Shown here piece after piece: positions 1-11,626 of a DNA stretch of 64,000 nt. The stretch covers positions 2,480,001-2,544,000 of the forward strand of contig OZ218964.1 in assembly GCA_965112735.1 (NCBI GenBank), read 5' to 3'. Under the pieces are notes generated by a model that was not told the origin of the DNA, ran no database searches, and saw nothing but the letters and a program-made list of their open reading frames with translations. The position numbers and the translations under genes were made by a program. This stretch comes from Phaeosaccion multiseriatum. Lineage: Eukaryota; Ochrophyta, other classes. Every line of letters starts with the position of its first letter. The first letter of the stretch is position 1.

Positions 1-204
1 GAGGAGGGGGCGGAGGGTAGACGAGAGTCGCGGCATGAGCAGCGGCCTCGTGGCTATCCGAACCGAAATACACTTCTCTGGTGAGGATCCAATCAGCCCC
101 CCCCGTCTAATCATATAGGCACGCACTTGTCAAAGGGTATGTAAGCTCCCTCCCTCCCTCCCCTCCCTCCCCACCCTTCCTCCTTCCTTCCCTCTCCCTC
201 TCCC

Positions 205-445
205 CCCCTCCCTCCCTCCCTCCCTCCCTCCCTCCCTCCCTCCCTCCCTCCCTCCCTCCCTCCCTCCCTCCCTCCCTCCCTCCCTCCCTCCCTCCCTCCC
301 TCCCTCCCTCCCTCCCTCCCTCCCTCCCTCCCTCCCTCCCTCCCTCCCTCCCTCCCTCCCTCCCTCCCTCCCTCCCTCCCTCCCTCCCTCCCTCCCTCCC
401 TCCCTCCCTCCCTCCCTCCCTCCCTCCCTCCCTCCCTCCCTCCCT
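205..445. repeat. (CCCT)n / (GGGA)n microsatellite, about 60 units
   Basis: A nearly perfect tetranucleotide array. On the minus strand it lies inside an intron and begins within a few bases of the splice donor of the coiled-coil gene. It produces long Gly-Arg-Glu open frames on the minus strand that should not be taken as protein. Confidence 0.95.
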
Positions 446-456
446 CTCTCCCTCAC

Positions 457-1523
457 CCTGATTCCCCTGCCTCTCGAAGGTCTGGATCTTGTCCTGCGCA
501 GCAAGTAGCTCCTCCTCCAGCGCCTCGCTGCGTGCCCTCTCCTTCCGCAGCTCCTCCTTCAAGCGCTTGGCCATGGCCATCAAGGCTCGGGTCTCCACGA
601 CGTCACTACTGCGCCGACACCGGGGGAGGGGCGAGGGGCGACAGACGAGGTAAGAGGGAGGTATATGCGGCGGTGGGCCAGGGTAGGGGCGGTAGGATTA
701 GAGTGGAGGCGGGCATGTACACGAGGCAGACAGGGTAAACACTGTAGAGGGGGGAGGGAAAACGGGAGGAAGACAGCACTCAAGCCGTGTGCCCCAATGG
801 CATATACCCTCAGCACTTAGAGACAAAGAACACTTGTCTCGCAGGAATAGAACCCCCTGCCGGCGGCGCTCACCCTGTGGACACGGAGGTACCGGATTTG
901 TCTCTTGCATCCCTGGGCTTTTCTCCTGCGTCTCTGGGGGCCCCTCGGGGAGCTTCCCCGCTGCCCTCCCTACCGCCGTCGCCTCTGGCCGCCGCTGCTC
1001 TACCCTCCCCGGATCTTTTCTTTGCACGTTCCCATTGCGCACCCCTCTCGCCGTCTCTGTCGCTCAGATCGCTGAGGCCGTCGCCATAGTCCTGTTCCCA
1101 CTTGTCGCTGCTCTGTCTAGCCGGGGCGTCCTCCTCCAGCGGCCGCTGCTGGGGCCTGCGAGATCCCCCCTCCCGCACATTGGCCCCGCTGCGAGGGGTC
1201 GTGCTCTTGGAGGCAGACGCAGAGCGAGGTTGCCGGCGACTGGCGGGGGGGGAAGGAGAAAGACGCGAGGCACGCTTGCCCTCGTCTGCGCTCAAGTCGT
1301 CTTCGTCGTCGTAGCGGAACGAGTCATCGTCAAAGTTAATCTCATTCGCCCGGTTGGAGCTCTCACTCTGCTGCTGGTGCTTCTCGGACTCGCCCCGCCT
1401 GCCCCTGCTCGGGCTGGTCGTGGGCTCGTCAAAATCAATATCCGAAGTGCTGTCCCTCCTTCCTCGGCTGCTGGCCGGCCGCCCCCCCCCGCCACCAGAC
1501 CTTCGCTCCCGCGATGAGCTCAT
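457..1523 (-). CDS. Disordered acidic/RS-type protein with coiled coil, 5' exons only
   Basis: Two exons fit together in phase: 1523-874 (ATG at 1523, donor GTGAGC) and 608-457 (acceptor GCGCAG, donor GTGAGG). The first exon encodes a low-complexity, Ser/Arg/Asp-rich segment starting MSSSRERRSGGGGG and containing repeated short acidic stretches (DIDFDEP, INFDDDSFRYDDEDD). The second encodes a charged heptad-like coiled coil (ETRALMAMAKRLKEELRK followed by ALEEELLAAQ). The next intron opens directly into a (GGGA)n array at about 205-445, and further exons must lie at or beyond the left edge. I do not recognise the family. A cytoskeletal or centrosomal coiled-coil protein is possible but is inference only. 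Confidence 0.6.
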
Positions 1524-1875
1524 AGCTGTATGTGCCGAATATTTACCCTAGAATTTCTTGTCCTCTTGCTGCTACTATGTCGCCTTGAAAGAGCAAACAA
1601 CTATGGCCGTCTCTTTTTTCGGCGCAAAGTGATTCCAAAAATTGCGCCTTGGTGCTTTGAAACGTCCACTGACTTACTCCCTGCTTACGACAGGGCCGCC
1701 GCAAAACCGGGCAAGGGTGATTTTGATCATCTGAGTTCGAGGGGTGTGAAAGGGATCTGCAGCGGCCCATCGCCAGAAGCCGCACCAAGAAGCACCGCAT
1801 CCCCCGCGACACGACGAAGAAAGGTGGTGGGTTGGAGAGAGGAGTGCACCTCCAGGGAACAGCAGGACTGCAGGA

Positions 1876-2370
1876 ATGGCGGACATAATGTCGCCCATGC
1901 GCGGCGCCCCGGAACAAGTGGATGTGCTAGATAAGATACGTGGGATCGAGCTCAAGGAGGAGCAAATAGAGAGGGCCTTGGAGGGTAAGGGGAGCTACTT
2001 GGGGCTGAGCTTGGAGCGTCAGGGGGCGGGCGCCGTGGAGGATGGCGGAGGTGCGGTGCGGAAGGAGCTGGTGGACCACCTTCGCAACCTCGAGAGTGAG
2101 AAGAAGCTGCTGCAGGAGAAGGAGATTGTTCTGTTGAGAGGGTCGACGAACGCCCGGCTCATGTCGTCTGCAAGCGTAAACGGCGCCAGGCTCAGCCGGA
2201 TGGAGTCCGGTCAGGTTTTGGTGGACATGATCAATGGCCCGGAAGTGGCGCCAGACTCCGTGGAGGGCCGCAGCCGGAGATGGAAAGCTGCGGTGGGGGG
2301 GAGCATCGCGCTGATCATCTTGGTGATGGTGCTGCTGCTAGTGCTGGTCAGAGATGACGGGGACGATTGA
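1876..2370 (+). CDS. Small tail-anchored membrane protein, unknown function
   Basis: Single-exon ORF of 164 residues starting MADIMSPMRG. Residues about 20-95 are charged and helical (KIRGIELKEEQIERALEGK, then a heptad-rich stretch with EKKLLQEKEIVLL), consistent with a coiled coil. Near the C-terminus a basic patch (GRSRRWK) precedes one hydrophobic segment of about 20 residues (SIALIILVMVLLLVLV), ending in RDDGDD. This is the layout of a tail-anchored protein, as in SNAREs and similar factors, with the N-terminus in the cytosol. No SNARE motif with a central Gln or Arg layer is evident, so I do not assign that family. The preceding gene lies on the other strand, head to head, about 350 bases away. 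Confidence 0.6.
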   Translation: MADIMSPMRGAPEQVDVLDKIRGIELKEEQIERALEGKGSYLGLSLERQGAGAVEDGGGAVRKELVDHLRNLESEKKLLQEKEIVLLRGSTNARLMSSASVNGARLSRMESGQVLVDMINGPEVAPDSVEGRSRRWKAAVGGSIALIILVMVLLLVLVRDDGDD

Positions 2371-3482
2371 TTATTGACGACCAAGGACAAGAAAGGAGCC
2401 GAGGCTGCTGCCACCGACAGAGAAAAAAGGACGTGAATTTGTACGAAGCTAGGCGACCTGGCATGAAAGGGCTCCACGGCCACGCTAGACCGCACAGCTA
2501 GTCCCCACTCGCCAAGCCGATGTGCTGTTCGCCCCCCTCGCCGCTCGTTTGATGCCCTTCTTGAAGGCTCCTGGGCGGCGTGGGTGGGTGGGTGCTTCGC
2601 TATCGAGCAGCGAAAACTGGCGAACGCCTCCAAGTCCGTGTGCCCGGCCTGGGCGTGTGTCGAGCCGCGTCTGACCGATCCATGCGTTGTCTGCCCACCC
2701 GCCTGAGCGGAGGGTGGATGTAGACTCCGACGGCGGTCCGATCCAGCATCAGGCCCCTTCCTTTGTTGTGTATGCACTACAGCTGTCGAAGGGTGAAGGG
2801 GGAGGGGGGTGCGACACACACCCTTCGGCGTGTGCCTTATTGCTACCTACTTGCAGAGCTGAGACTCCGACTAGAGACAGTTGCAGCGGAATGGAGAGGG
2901 GAGTGGAGGGGGGGCGGCGGCGGCGGCGGCGGAGGGGCTGCCACGTCATCAGAGGCTGTCCTGACACCCAGTACGTCATCAGAGGCTGTCCTGACGCACG
3001 GTTCGCCGGCACTATCTGTCAGGTGGCCCATATGATATGGTCGAAAAGAAGAGCGGAGGGGGCACAGCACAGCCATCTCTGGTGGAGGACATTTCGAGGC
3101 CTTCGCGTTACGATCAAAATCTCGCACCAATAATACACTGAAACTGAAATAAATTTTTAAATTCTCCTTCCTCCCCCCCCCTTCCCTTTTTTTGGGACTT
3201 GTCTTGTTTTACTGTAGTGATTCGTTTCGTCTCGGCAGGCCTCTCTGCCTGTCCTCATCGACGCCCCTCTAGCACCTCGATATCCTAGAGTACTACATCA
3301 GAGATAAGAGGTCGCTTACTACATGAGAGATAAGAGGTCGATTACTACATCAGAGATCAGCGGGGAGGCCTGATAAGAAAGGCAGAGCGACCGCCTACTG
3401 CACGGGAGGCGCAGCAGGGAGAGGGTCTTCCGTAGCCCCCTAGTCAGCACTGCCGTCTCAAGGGAGGGGCCGCTTGCTCAAT
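2371..3482. other. Intergenic region with short direct repeats
   Basis: No convincing coding region. It contains a 23-base direct repeat (2943-2965 and 2973-2995, beginning ACGTCATCAGAGG) and three imperfect 25-base tandem units at 3291-3360 (core ACTACATCAGAGATAAGAGG). The stretch 3130-3240 is AT-richer and may hold the 3' end or promoter of the flanking genes. Confidence 0.6.
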
Positions 3483-5252
3483 ATGGCACAGCAGACAACG
3501 TTAACGCCCGAGGTACGATCTAGCGCCCTCCTATATGACGATGTCCTTAAAATAGAGAGGGTCCTTGTGCGGATACGGAAGCTGCAGTGGGAAGCTCACG
3601 TGTCGACGCAGTGGGAAGCTCTCCGTTGATCCCTTTTCATCCGGTGTATGGGCCTCTCCCCCGCTTTGAGGAAACATCTTTGTTTCGGAGAGATCCAAGC
3701 GAGGGGGGGCTTTTCGGATACAATCCCTGAGATGGGATGCGCACGTATTGAAGTAGTCAGCAGCTTCTTGTTGATCCTTTCATCCTATGCATGTGCGCCT
3801 CTCCCCCCCGGACATCGTTTTCCTCAACAACACCAGGCGCGGCGGCTGGGGCAGGCCCTGGACAGAGAAGACAGCTTCCCCACTGTGAGAGGGCTGGTTA
3901 CCAAGCTCATCGCCAAACATGGCAAAGCGAGTTTGGATCAGCTTATCGACGAAGAAGGATATACCGCAACGTATAGGGCTGCACAATACGATCGGCTGGA
4001 TGTCATGGACCTTCTGCTGCGGGAAGGGGCCTCCTTCCGCACCAGACAGGGACCCCACGGAAGCACGCCGTTGATAGCCGCTAGCGCCGAGGGACAAGAT
4101 CAGGTGGTAAGGTGGCTGTTGGACGTTGGAGCCCCTGTCGACCAAGCGGACGCCAGAGGACTTACTCCCTTGATTGCAGCATCAGAAGGGGGGCACTCCA
4201 CGACAGTGCAGCAGCTGCTCTCGGCGGCGGGTGCTAACGTCGACTTGGCAGCGGAAGGCGGTTGTTCTCCGATTTGGCTTGCCGCTCAGAACGGACATGG
4301 ATCTGTTGTAAGGCACCTCATCTCAGCCCAAGCGGATGTGGACAACGCAGATAATCTCGGGATTACTCCGCTTCACCAGGCATCGTCCAAAGGGCATGCG
4401 GGCATCGTACAGCAGCTCATCAGGGCCCACGCCAGCATCGACAAGGCTGACCTCCAGGGTGCTACTCCCTTGATTACAGCATCAGAGTGCGGGCACTCCA
4501 CGACAGTGCACCAGCTGCTTTCGGCGCGCGCTAACGTCGACTTGGCGGACAAGCAGGGCTTCTCTTCGATTTGGATTGCCGCTCAGAACGGACATAGCTC
4601 TGTTGTTAGGCTCCTCATCTCTGCCCAAGCGGATGTGGACAACGCAGATAATGACGGGACTACTCCGCTTTCGAAGGCATCGTTCCAAGGGCATGCGGGC
4701 ATCGTACATCAGCTCATCAGGGCCCACGCCAGCATCGACGAAGCTGGAGTCAAAGGTTTCACTCCTCTTCACGCTGCCTGTCAGGAAGGGCACGACGCCG
4801 TGGTGGAGAAGCTTCTCTCAGCGGGAGCACGTGTGGACAAATGGACCAACCTGGGCGCTTTACCCCTCCACCTGGCAGCGAAGAATGGGCACGAGGCCGT
4901 CGTCGCTCGTCTCATACCTGCGGGATCCCCCATCGATGCCAGTTCATCAATCGGTATCACTCCTCTCCTTGCTGCCATCTACAATGACCACCACGGGACT
5001 GCGCGGCAGCTCCTCTCGGCCGGTGCTTCGGTGGACAAGGCCTTGGCTAGGGCACGGTGGGGTCAGCTCGGCCGGGACGTCGAGCAGCGACTTATGGAGG
5101 CGGCAGCAGCCTTCTTCCGGTCCCAAACCGCGCTGGACCTCATGCGAAGGACGGATCCGACCTTCGGCAAGGAGAGCGGAATCCTGCCGCTGGAGAGGCC
5201 CTGGAGTGTGGGGAGCGAGACGTGGGAGAGCATGGCGGAGGAGATGGGCTGA
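3483..5252 (+). CDS. Ankyrin-repeat protein
   Basis: Model: exon 1 3483-3512 (MAQQTTLTPE, donor GAG|GTACGA) joined in phase 0 to exon 2 3837-5252 (acceptor CACCAG), 481 residues. An unspliced start at 3648 is possible but would add unrelated sequence. About twelve ankyrin repeats follow (TPLIAAS..GH...V..LL..GA.VD), typically a protein-binding scaffold. Two consecutive blocks of three repeats, from about 4150 and 4450, are nearly identical at the DNA level, showing recent internal duplication. The last segment (about residues 400-481) is non-ankyrin and charged. There is no signal peptide in the spliced model. The intron holds a duplicated stretch of about 37 bases (around 3628 and 3769). Confidence 0.8.
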
Positions 5253-6603
5253 GCGAGTAGGAGGGATGTGCGAGGTGGGGGCTGGAAGGGGCAACGAGGA
5301 CGTTGGCAACGAAAGAGCACCGCTCCAGCTTGCTCGCTTGCACCAGCCAGTCATGCAGCCCATGCGAGTGAGCCTGTACATCAGGATGCGATGCGAGAGA
5401 GAGACAGCCCACGGCACACTGGCTTGGTGTAAGAGCGGTGAAGTGATTGCGATGCTCTGTCGCAGAGAGGAGCGGAGTACAGCAGGAGGTAGGGGGTCCG
5501 GGGGGGGGGGGAGTGACGTGTGTGGCTTACGGGACCAATGGATGAAGTGTATAGCTTGAGGGGGGGGGGGTGAGAGGGAAGGTCAGCTCGTTTAGAGGGG
5601 GGAGAGTGTAATCCCGATGGATAGAGGCCGAGGGCTTCCTTCCTGGGTGGGGCATGCAGGGCACAGCAAGTAGTCATAGCTTATTAGAGAAGGGTATTGC
5701 CCTGCCAAACACACAATGGCGAAGGTGAACGCCAGGTCCTAGGCGGGGGTTGTAAGAAGTGTGCTCGTGTGGAGGCCAAAGGCAAGCACCGCCCAATCGA
5801 GTCTATGCGTACGCAGTGACTGATGAAACACTTTGCATTACGAAAGATCACCGAAACTAGCGAGATAAGCTAGTACTCAGTGACTTCCCCAGTGCTTGCT
5901 CTGCTCCTTTTTGGTCTCTATTTCTGTCCCCTCGTCAAAGAGAGCCCTGCCCTCGGCAATATCAAGTGGGGATCAGATAGAAGCGTACGGGTGAGCCCTG
6001 TTTCCCAGCGGATGGAAGAGAGTAGCGGCGAGGCAGTGGATACGGACTGCCGCAATTGTATCCATCTGTGAATCTTGCTGCTTGCCTCTCGACCTTGGAG
6101 AAGCATGAATATAATAGAGCTAGAAAGTGAATACGTGGGTGGGTGAGTGAGGATGGGTTCCCCGTCTACCTGCCGTGCCTGCCTCTTCCTCCACTTCCTC
6201 ATCCTCTTCCTCCTACTCCTCCTCTTGACCCTCCTCCTGCTACCCTCCATCGCGGTGTCCCTCCCTCCTCTCCCCCACTCCCCCCGCCTTCAACCCTCCC
6301 ACCCGGCTCACTCACAGGGGCTAACTCTGGCCTAACACCAACCCCGCCACCACCACCACTACCACCACTGACACCTCCTCCTTCTCTCCTGCCCGTCCCT
6401 GTGAACGGGGCTTCCAATGGGCCTCTGCGGATACCCAAGTCCAATACCTTGCCCTCCCCTCCCAGCCCCCTCTGCCCCTCCTGGTGTTGGTGGTACTGAA
6501 GCCATTTGTGACGCCCTCCTCCTCCTCCCCCTCCTGAGTGTTGGAGCCATAGACAGAGCTTCACCCCCCCCCCTAATGGCGAGATTGAGAACGCTCCGAT
6601 GGC
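5253..6603. other. Intergenic region, no supported gene
   Basis: Several open frames occur, but all are Pro- or Ser-rich low-complexity reading through CCT/CTC-rich DNA (notably 6143-6600). The 62-codon ORF at 5880 shows no recognisable domain. I see no gene here that I can support. Confidence 0.5.
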
Positions 6604-7523
6604 TCATGCTCCCCCCTCCCCCCCTGGCGCTCCACCCAACGTATCATCCTCCCGCCCCCTCCCCTCCGCCCCGGGGGATCGCGAGGCCCGGAACGATCGC
6701 AGACCGCTCCGCGCTACCTCCAAGGGGGCGGGTCCACACTGTTGCATCCGGCTGTCCCATCTGGAACGGTCTCTGTGCAAGGAAGGCGCTCCTTTGGCGG
6801 CGGCGGAAGGATCTTCTTCGATGATGCGCACTTGTTCTCTGGTAGCAGGGCGTGAACAGAGGCGAGGGGGAGAAGCGGATGGAGAGAGTGGAGAGAGAGA
6901 AAAGAGAGAGAAGAGAGGATGGGAGGAGGTCGTGAGAGGGACTGCTAAGTCAATGAGCGGAAGGAAAGGAGGTAGGAAGGAAGGAAGGAAGGAAGGAAGG
7001 AAGGAAGGAAGGATGGAAGGAAGGAAGGAGGCAGGGAGGAAGCATATGTCGCGAGGGGTAGAGCAGAACGCACCACCGTGCTGCGGGGAGTCACCCCATC
7101 GTTTCGTCGGTCCATCCCCTCGTGCGAAGGATCCATAGCATACTCTACCCTCTGCCATCTCCCTCACCCCCTCCCTCCCTCCCTCCCTCCCTCCCCCTCC
7201 TCCCCCCTCACCTTCCATTGATGGCGAACATCTTGCCGCCCTCGACGAGCTCTGCCCTCCTGTCCAGTGCCATCTCCATCTGCTTACCCCACTCCAGCAC
7301 ATCGTCTCGAGATACAACAGTTGGTGGTACAGCAGCAGCGGCCGTCACCGGCCTTGCTCCTCCTCTGGCTGTGCTGGATCCAACCACACCTGTCGCCGCG
7401 ATGGCCGCTGCTCGCCGCTGCTGCTGCTTCTCCCGACGACTCCGAAGCTTGGCCTTTGGGACGAGAGATGGGGAGTAGAAAGGAGTGGGACAGAGCCGCG
7501 TAGAGCAGGATCGAGCAGACATG
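6604..7523 (-). CDS. Hypothetical protein, two-exon model, ends uncertain
   Basis: A coding block at 7523-7212 (possible ATG at 7523, MSARSCSTRLCPTPFYSPSL) continues into a basic segment (KLRSRREKQQQRR) and an acidic helical segment (DVLEWGKQMEMALDRRAELV) up to AINGR. Its donor (GAAG|GTGAGG) joins in phase to an acceptor at 6838 (CTACCAG), continuing EQVRIIEEDPSAAAK and running to a stop at 6604. The Gly-rich tail may instead be removed by a further intron. The Ser/Arg-rich start could be an organelle presequence. I do not recognise the family. The intron is dominated by (GGGA)n and (GGAA)n repeats. Confidence 0.4.
6972..7029. repeat. (GGAA)n microsatellite
   Basis: Tetranucleotide array with a few interruptions, inside the intron of the flanking minus-strand model. 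Long ORFs reading through it are artefacts. Confidence 0.9.
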
Positions 7524-8715
7524 AATGGTGCGGCAGAGCGGCAGAGCAGCAGAGCACACGTGGGACCGGGTACGGGGTGCGAGGGCATCAATTACTTATT
7601 CAATACACACGTCGCTGTCTTCTCTGTTGCGAGACCTCACTGCCATGCTGGCGGCGCTGCTACCCTTCTTCCTCCCTCCCCCCCACCCGCTCTCGCTCCC
7701 TCACTTCCTCCCGCACCAATTCAACTCCCTCGCGCTTTCACCCCCGCTCTCTCTACCTCGCTCACTCTCTCCCTCTGTATCACCAACTCCCTCCCTCCGT
7801 CCCCTCCCTCACCGCAGCGCCTTGGCCGGATTGCCGCTGTTGCTACAGAGCTGCCGCCGCCCCCCGCATCAGCACTCGAGAGCTCGACAGCAGCTCCGCT
7901 CATCTGCCACACCCGTGCTGCCCGCGCTGCTGCTTCCTCCCCGCTCGCCCCCTCTCTCTATCCAAGCCATGCTGCCCGCGCTGCTTCTGCCTCCCCCTCT
8001 CTCTATCCAAGCCATGCAGGCCCCGTGAAGCCGTACTCCCCCAAGTTGGAAGTTGGACAGAAACTTTATGACTTCGCTCTCTTCCGCTCTCCCCCCCCCC
8101 TCCATCCCTCTCTACCTCCACTCTATTTCCTGCATCTGCCTCTCTATCTCTCTCTCTCTACTATTACGTGTTTGTCGTCCTTCTGTCTGCTTGGAGTGTA
8201 TCGGGCCATCCCCGTTAACGGCCGTTAACGGCAAGGGCTGTGACTACTTCGTCACGGCCTTCCTTTTACTACAGCAACTCACTCCTCAGATGCTCAGATG
8301 CTCAGATGAGGTGGCGATGAAGCAGTCTGTGAGCATCTGAGGCTGAGCTGAAGTGGTCACAGGATGTGACATTGTGGTCGGGGGCTGGACAAAAAGCCTC
8401 AAGAGCGTTTCCGAGTCGAGGGAGTGCAGGTCTTTCAGACTCCCGCCGTATCACACAGCCCTTACGTGCCACTACGTAAGATCCTTCTCCACATCGTGTG
8501 GCCCTGTGGTGTCTGACAGACCAACACCGCTCCTCGCGTCGGAAACCCCCTCCACCTTCTTCCCCTCCTCCCAACCTTCCTTCTTCCTCCTCCGCAGGCT
8601 GTACTGCTGGCCCAGGCCCAAGCACAGCCTCGCCTTATCGCCTTGATGATTTACACCCTGACCCACTACCCACCCAAGCATCAGAACGTGCAGGATCGGA
8701 AGCCCTCGGCTGGCC
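7524..8715. other. Low-complexity region without a supported gene
   Basis: CT-rich DNA with Pro/Ser/Leu-rich frames in every reading. At 7915-8027 a unit of about 50 bases containing CTCTCTATCCAAGCCATG is tandemly repeated. Near 8278-8340 there are short direct copies of CAGATGCTCAGATG. No domain is recognisable on either strand. Confidence 0.5.
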
Positions 8716-9175
8716 CTAGGCATAGCCCTTGCGCTCCTCCTTGTCGAGCCTCTCCTTGGCCGCGATGAGCTTCTCCTCCACACGTGACTTCTTGCGGCTT
8801 TTGGCCATCCTGTTCTCTTCCTTCGCGCGAGAGGACCCCACAGTCTAATTGGAAGGTACGGCAGAGGCAGAGGGGTGGATTAGGAAGAGAAGGAGAGGGG
8901 CGGAGAGAAGGAGGGGGAGAGGGGCGGACAGAAGGAGGGAAAGAGGAAGGAGGGGGGAGGGAGGGGGGGGGGAGGAGGGAAAGAGGAAGAAGAGAGGGGC
9001 GGAGAGAAGGAGGGAAAGAGGAAAAGGCTTGAGAGAGAGCTGAAGCAGGACGGAGAGGGGGGGGGGGTGGGAGCATTGACGTAGGGCGATAACACATACA
9101 CGAGAGAGACCATGCTCCTCCATTGGCCAAATACACACGTGAACACATGCACACACGCACGCACACACACACAAA

Positions 9176-9236
<61 letters not shown>

Positions 9237-9703
9237 CTTGATATCGTTGAGGAACATCTTCTCCTGCTGCCTGTGGGCTACGCACGCCACGGCCTCGAGT
9301 GTGTTTGCGTTGATTGAACGCGTCACCTTCTGGTCGCGCTTGGCCTCCAGCCTTCTTTTCGCGTTCTTCGGCAGCTGCAGCGGCGCTGGGGACGGACAGA
9401 GCGCGTATACACGGAGAGCACAGCATGTGCAGGCAGGGGAGAGAGGGGGAATGAGAAGAAGCTCTTCATTTCTGAGGCACCAGCCTCCCCGTCCCCTTGG
9501 GGTGAGAGGGAGAGAGAGAGAGAGAAATGAAAGCCTCAGGCTCAAGCGCTCACCGTGCAGCTTCTTTCCTTACCTCCTTTCTTCGTAGATTGCCCAACGT
9601 TGGTCTTTTTGCCCGTCTTGGGCTTAACCACCGCGTTGCCGCGCTTAGCCTTGCCCGTGGCCTTTGCCGCCTTGCTTTTCTTGAAAGACCCGCCCTGCGC
9701 CAT
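8716..9703 (-). CDS. Small basic protein, UPF0390/DUF2462 (Leydig cell tumor 10 kDa homologue)-like
   Basis: Three exons close exactly in frame: 9703-9574, 9385-9237 and 8844-8716, giving 135 residues. The start MAQGGSFKKSKAAKA followed by a Lys/Gly/Pro stretch matches the N-terminus typical of the UPF0390 (human C19orf53) and fungal DUF2462 families, which begin MAQG with a basic, Ala/Lys-rich run. The middle exon (KRRLEAKRDQKVTRSINANT) resembles the 'x-K-x-I/L-x-x-x-I' helical part. The last exon is a highly charged helix ending RKGYA, longer than usual for the family. These are small, presumably nucleolar or nuclear basic proteins of unclear function. Assignment rests on N-terminal resemblance only. 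Confidence 0.6.
9179..9234. repeat. (CA)n(CG)n microsatellite at a splice donor
   Basis: On the minus strand, where the host gene is coded, this reads GTGCGCGCGC then (GT)n. It starts exactly at the 5' splice site of intron 2 of the UPF0390-like gene. Confidence 0.9.
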
Positions 9704-10305
9704 ACTTTGCCGCTGCTAGCGAACAGCGGAGGACCGTCAGGAGGAAAGGGGGGAAGAGGAGAAGAGCAATGTGGAGGGGATGGACAAGAAGGCAGGAACC
9801 GACAAAGACGTAGCGGTCAGAGTCGCTAGAGAAAGGGGACCAACATGCATGTAGTGGTCAGAGCCGCGAGAGGGGGAAGGGGACAAAGGGGAGAAGAGGA
9901 GGAAGAAGAAGACAGACAGGGCAGCAGTGTATCGATGCTCTCGGAGACGGACGAAGAGGAGGAGGTGGTGTTAGGCCGAGGTTACGGACAGGAGAAGTGT
10001 GAGACGTCTTTCACGGCGTTTCTGAATACGGACAATAAGGTGGATACCACCATACTGGCTCTACCTTCTGTGTGCCTCGCTCTCTTGTTCCTGCTTTTCT
10101 TTGGCGATTATCGCTCTCTGTGTACCGTCCCTCCGTCCAAGGTCACAGGGCCGATTCCGAATAACCAATTTGTCCCTTTCCCTTTTTGTCTTCTTTCGAT
10201 ATCTTCTTTCTCTCGATCTTCTCCGTGTGTCCCGTCAATTGGTCAATCCTCTCATTAGCCGCAAAAGACAGATCCACGTCTGAGTGTAGAAAGGCGCAGA
10301 GGAAG

Positions 10306-11016
10306 ATGTTGGAGGAACCACCGTCGGAGGAAGTGAAGCGCACGGTGAGATGCTCAGATGTTTCTAGTCAAAAGCAATCAAACAACTGCCTGCCGATACA
10401 TACAGCTGGCAACAGCTCGCGACGATGACGAAACCACCGCCCTGTTGTATTTGATTGCTGCATCTTGGCCCTTTTCCTGATGCTCTACAAGGGGGAGGAG
10501 GAGGAAGCGGAGCGTCGCGCGAGAGATGCCGTCGCGCAGCCCAAGGCTGGTGCAGTGAAGGATGAAGAGCCGGACGAAGGCGCGACGGGTAACGCTAAGA
10601 AGAAGATGAAGACGGAAGAGGGGAAAGAGGCTGCCAGCGGTGAAGAGGGGGAGGACTTCGTAGCGCTCGGGCCCTCCAAGCGCCTCTCCGTGAGCACCTT
10701 CAAGGGATCGCTGCTCGTGGACATTCGTGAGTGGTACAAAGACAAGAAGACGGACGAGCGCAAGCCCGGCAAGAAGGGCATCAGCCTCACGATGGAGCAA
10801 TGGGAAACGCTTGTAGGGGAGGGTATCCCTCGGATGGCCGAGCTCATCGAGGTAAGGAGGTGGAGGGGGGCAAACAAGTGCATGCAATTCACGTTTGATC
10901 CGTCAATGCTAGATGCTGATGCTTCTCGTCCTTTCCCGCTCGACCGGCCCTGCCCCCTCTGCCTTTCGTTCCCTCTCGACCGCTCCGGCCAGCGTGCTGA
11001 GAAGAAGAAGAAGTGA
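10306..11016 (+). CDS. Transcriptional coactivator PC4/SUB1 family
   Basis: Three exons join in phase: 10306-10344 (MLEEPPSEEVKRT), 10492-10851 and 10993-11016, giving 140 residues. After an acidic, Lys-rich N-terminal region (about residues 14-65) comes a PC4 domain: KRLSVSTFKGSLLVDIREWY, then GKKGISLTMEQW, then AELIE. It ends in a basic tail RAEKKKK. PC4/SUB1 proteins bind single-stranded DNA as dimers through this beta-strand/helix domain and assist RNA polymerase II transcription and DNA repair. The domain sits at the C-terminus, as in human PC4. The neighbouring UPF0390-like gene is divergent. The first exon is short, and an alternative upstream start cannot be excluded. Confidence 0.85.
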
Positions 11017-11626
11017 TTCAGGCTTATATATATAGGCTCCGTGGGCGTCCCCCCCGGCCCCCATCACGCGCGAGAGCTCAATGGGGAGTAGCAACTCCGG
11101 TCGTGTCGTGGAGCCTGGGCACGAGAGAGGGCACGGGTTAGGGGCGGAGGTCCCTCACTTGGGATACCCAAGGAGAGGAAGGAGAAGCTGGCTTATGACG
11201 GCCGACTCTGTTGCTGCTTGCCCTCCTCCACAAGCTGGTTCTCCATCGGCTTTTCTGCGCCGTTTGTTGGTGGTGGAGCGGGGTTTAGAAGCCACCCACT
11301 CCTCTCCATCATCAAGTTTTGTAGTACGCTGTTGGCAGGGGGGGGGGGCGAATCAAAATATACTTGTCTACTGTGTTGTGTTTGCTTCACACTTCTTCTC
11401 CTACTCTAGCTCTGTGCAAGGCTTCACACTTCTTCTCCTACTCTAGCTCTGTGCAAAGGATGAGGTGTCGAGGAGGCGGCGCCGCGCTCTTGCACGTGGC
11501 ATGGTCAGCCTTCGCCTGAGCCGCAAGATGAGAGGAGAGTCAGCTCGGGTGGGCAGCGGGGCAGGCAGCAGCAGCAGCCAGGTCCGGCTCGAAGGCTGGC
11601 ACTGACGCTGCTGGGGGAGAAGCAGC
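11017..11626. other. Intergenic region between convergent genes, with 37-base duplication
   Basis: No gene seen. At 11384-11457 a 37-base unit (beginning GCTTCACACTTCTTCTCC) occurs twice in tandem. The two flanking genes end toward each other here. Confidence 0.6.

Noticed and set aside
107-598. Long Gly-Arg-Glu-Gly open frames on the minus strand
   Set aside because: They read through a GGGA microsatellite that lies after a good splice donor. Only the first part (608-457) is kept as an exon.
7318-7329. Inverted copy of the dispersed motif (CAGTTGGTGGTA)
   Set aside because: One base differs in the core, and it lies next to common CAG repeats. Not counted among exact copies.
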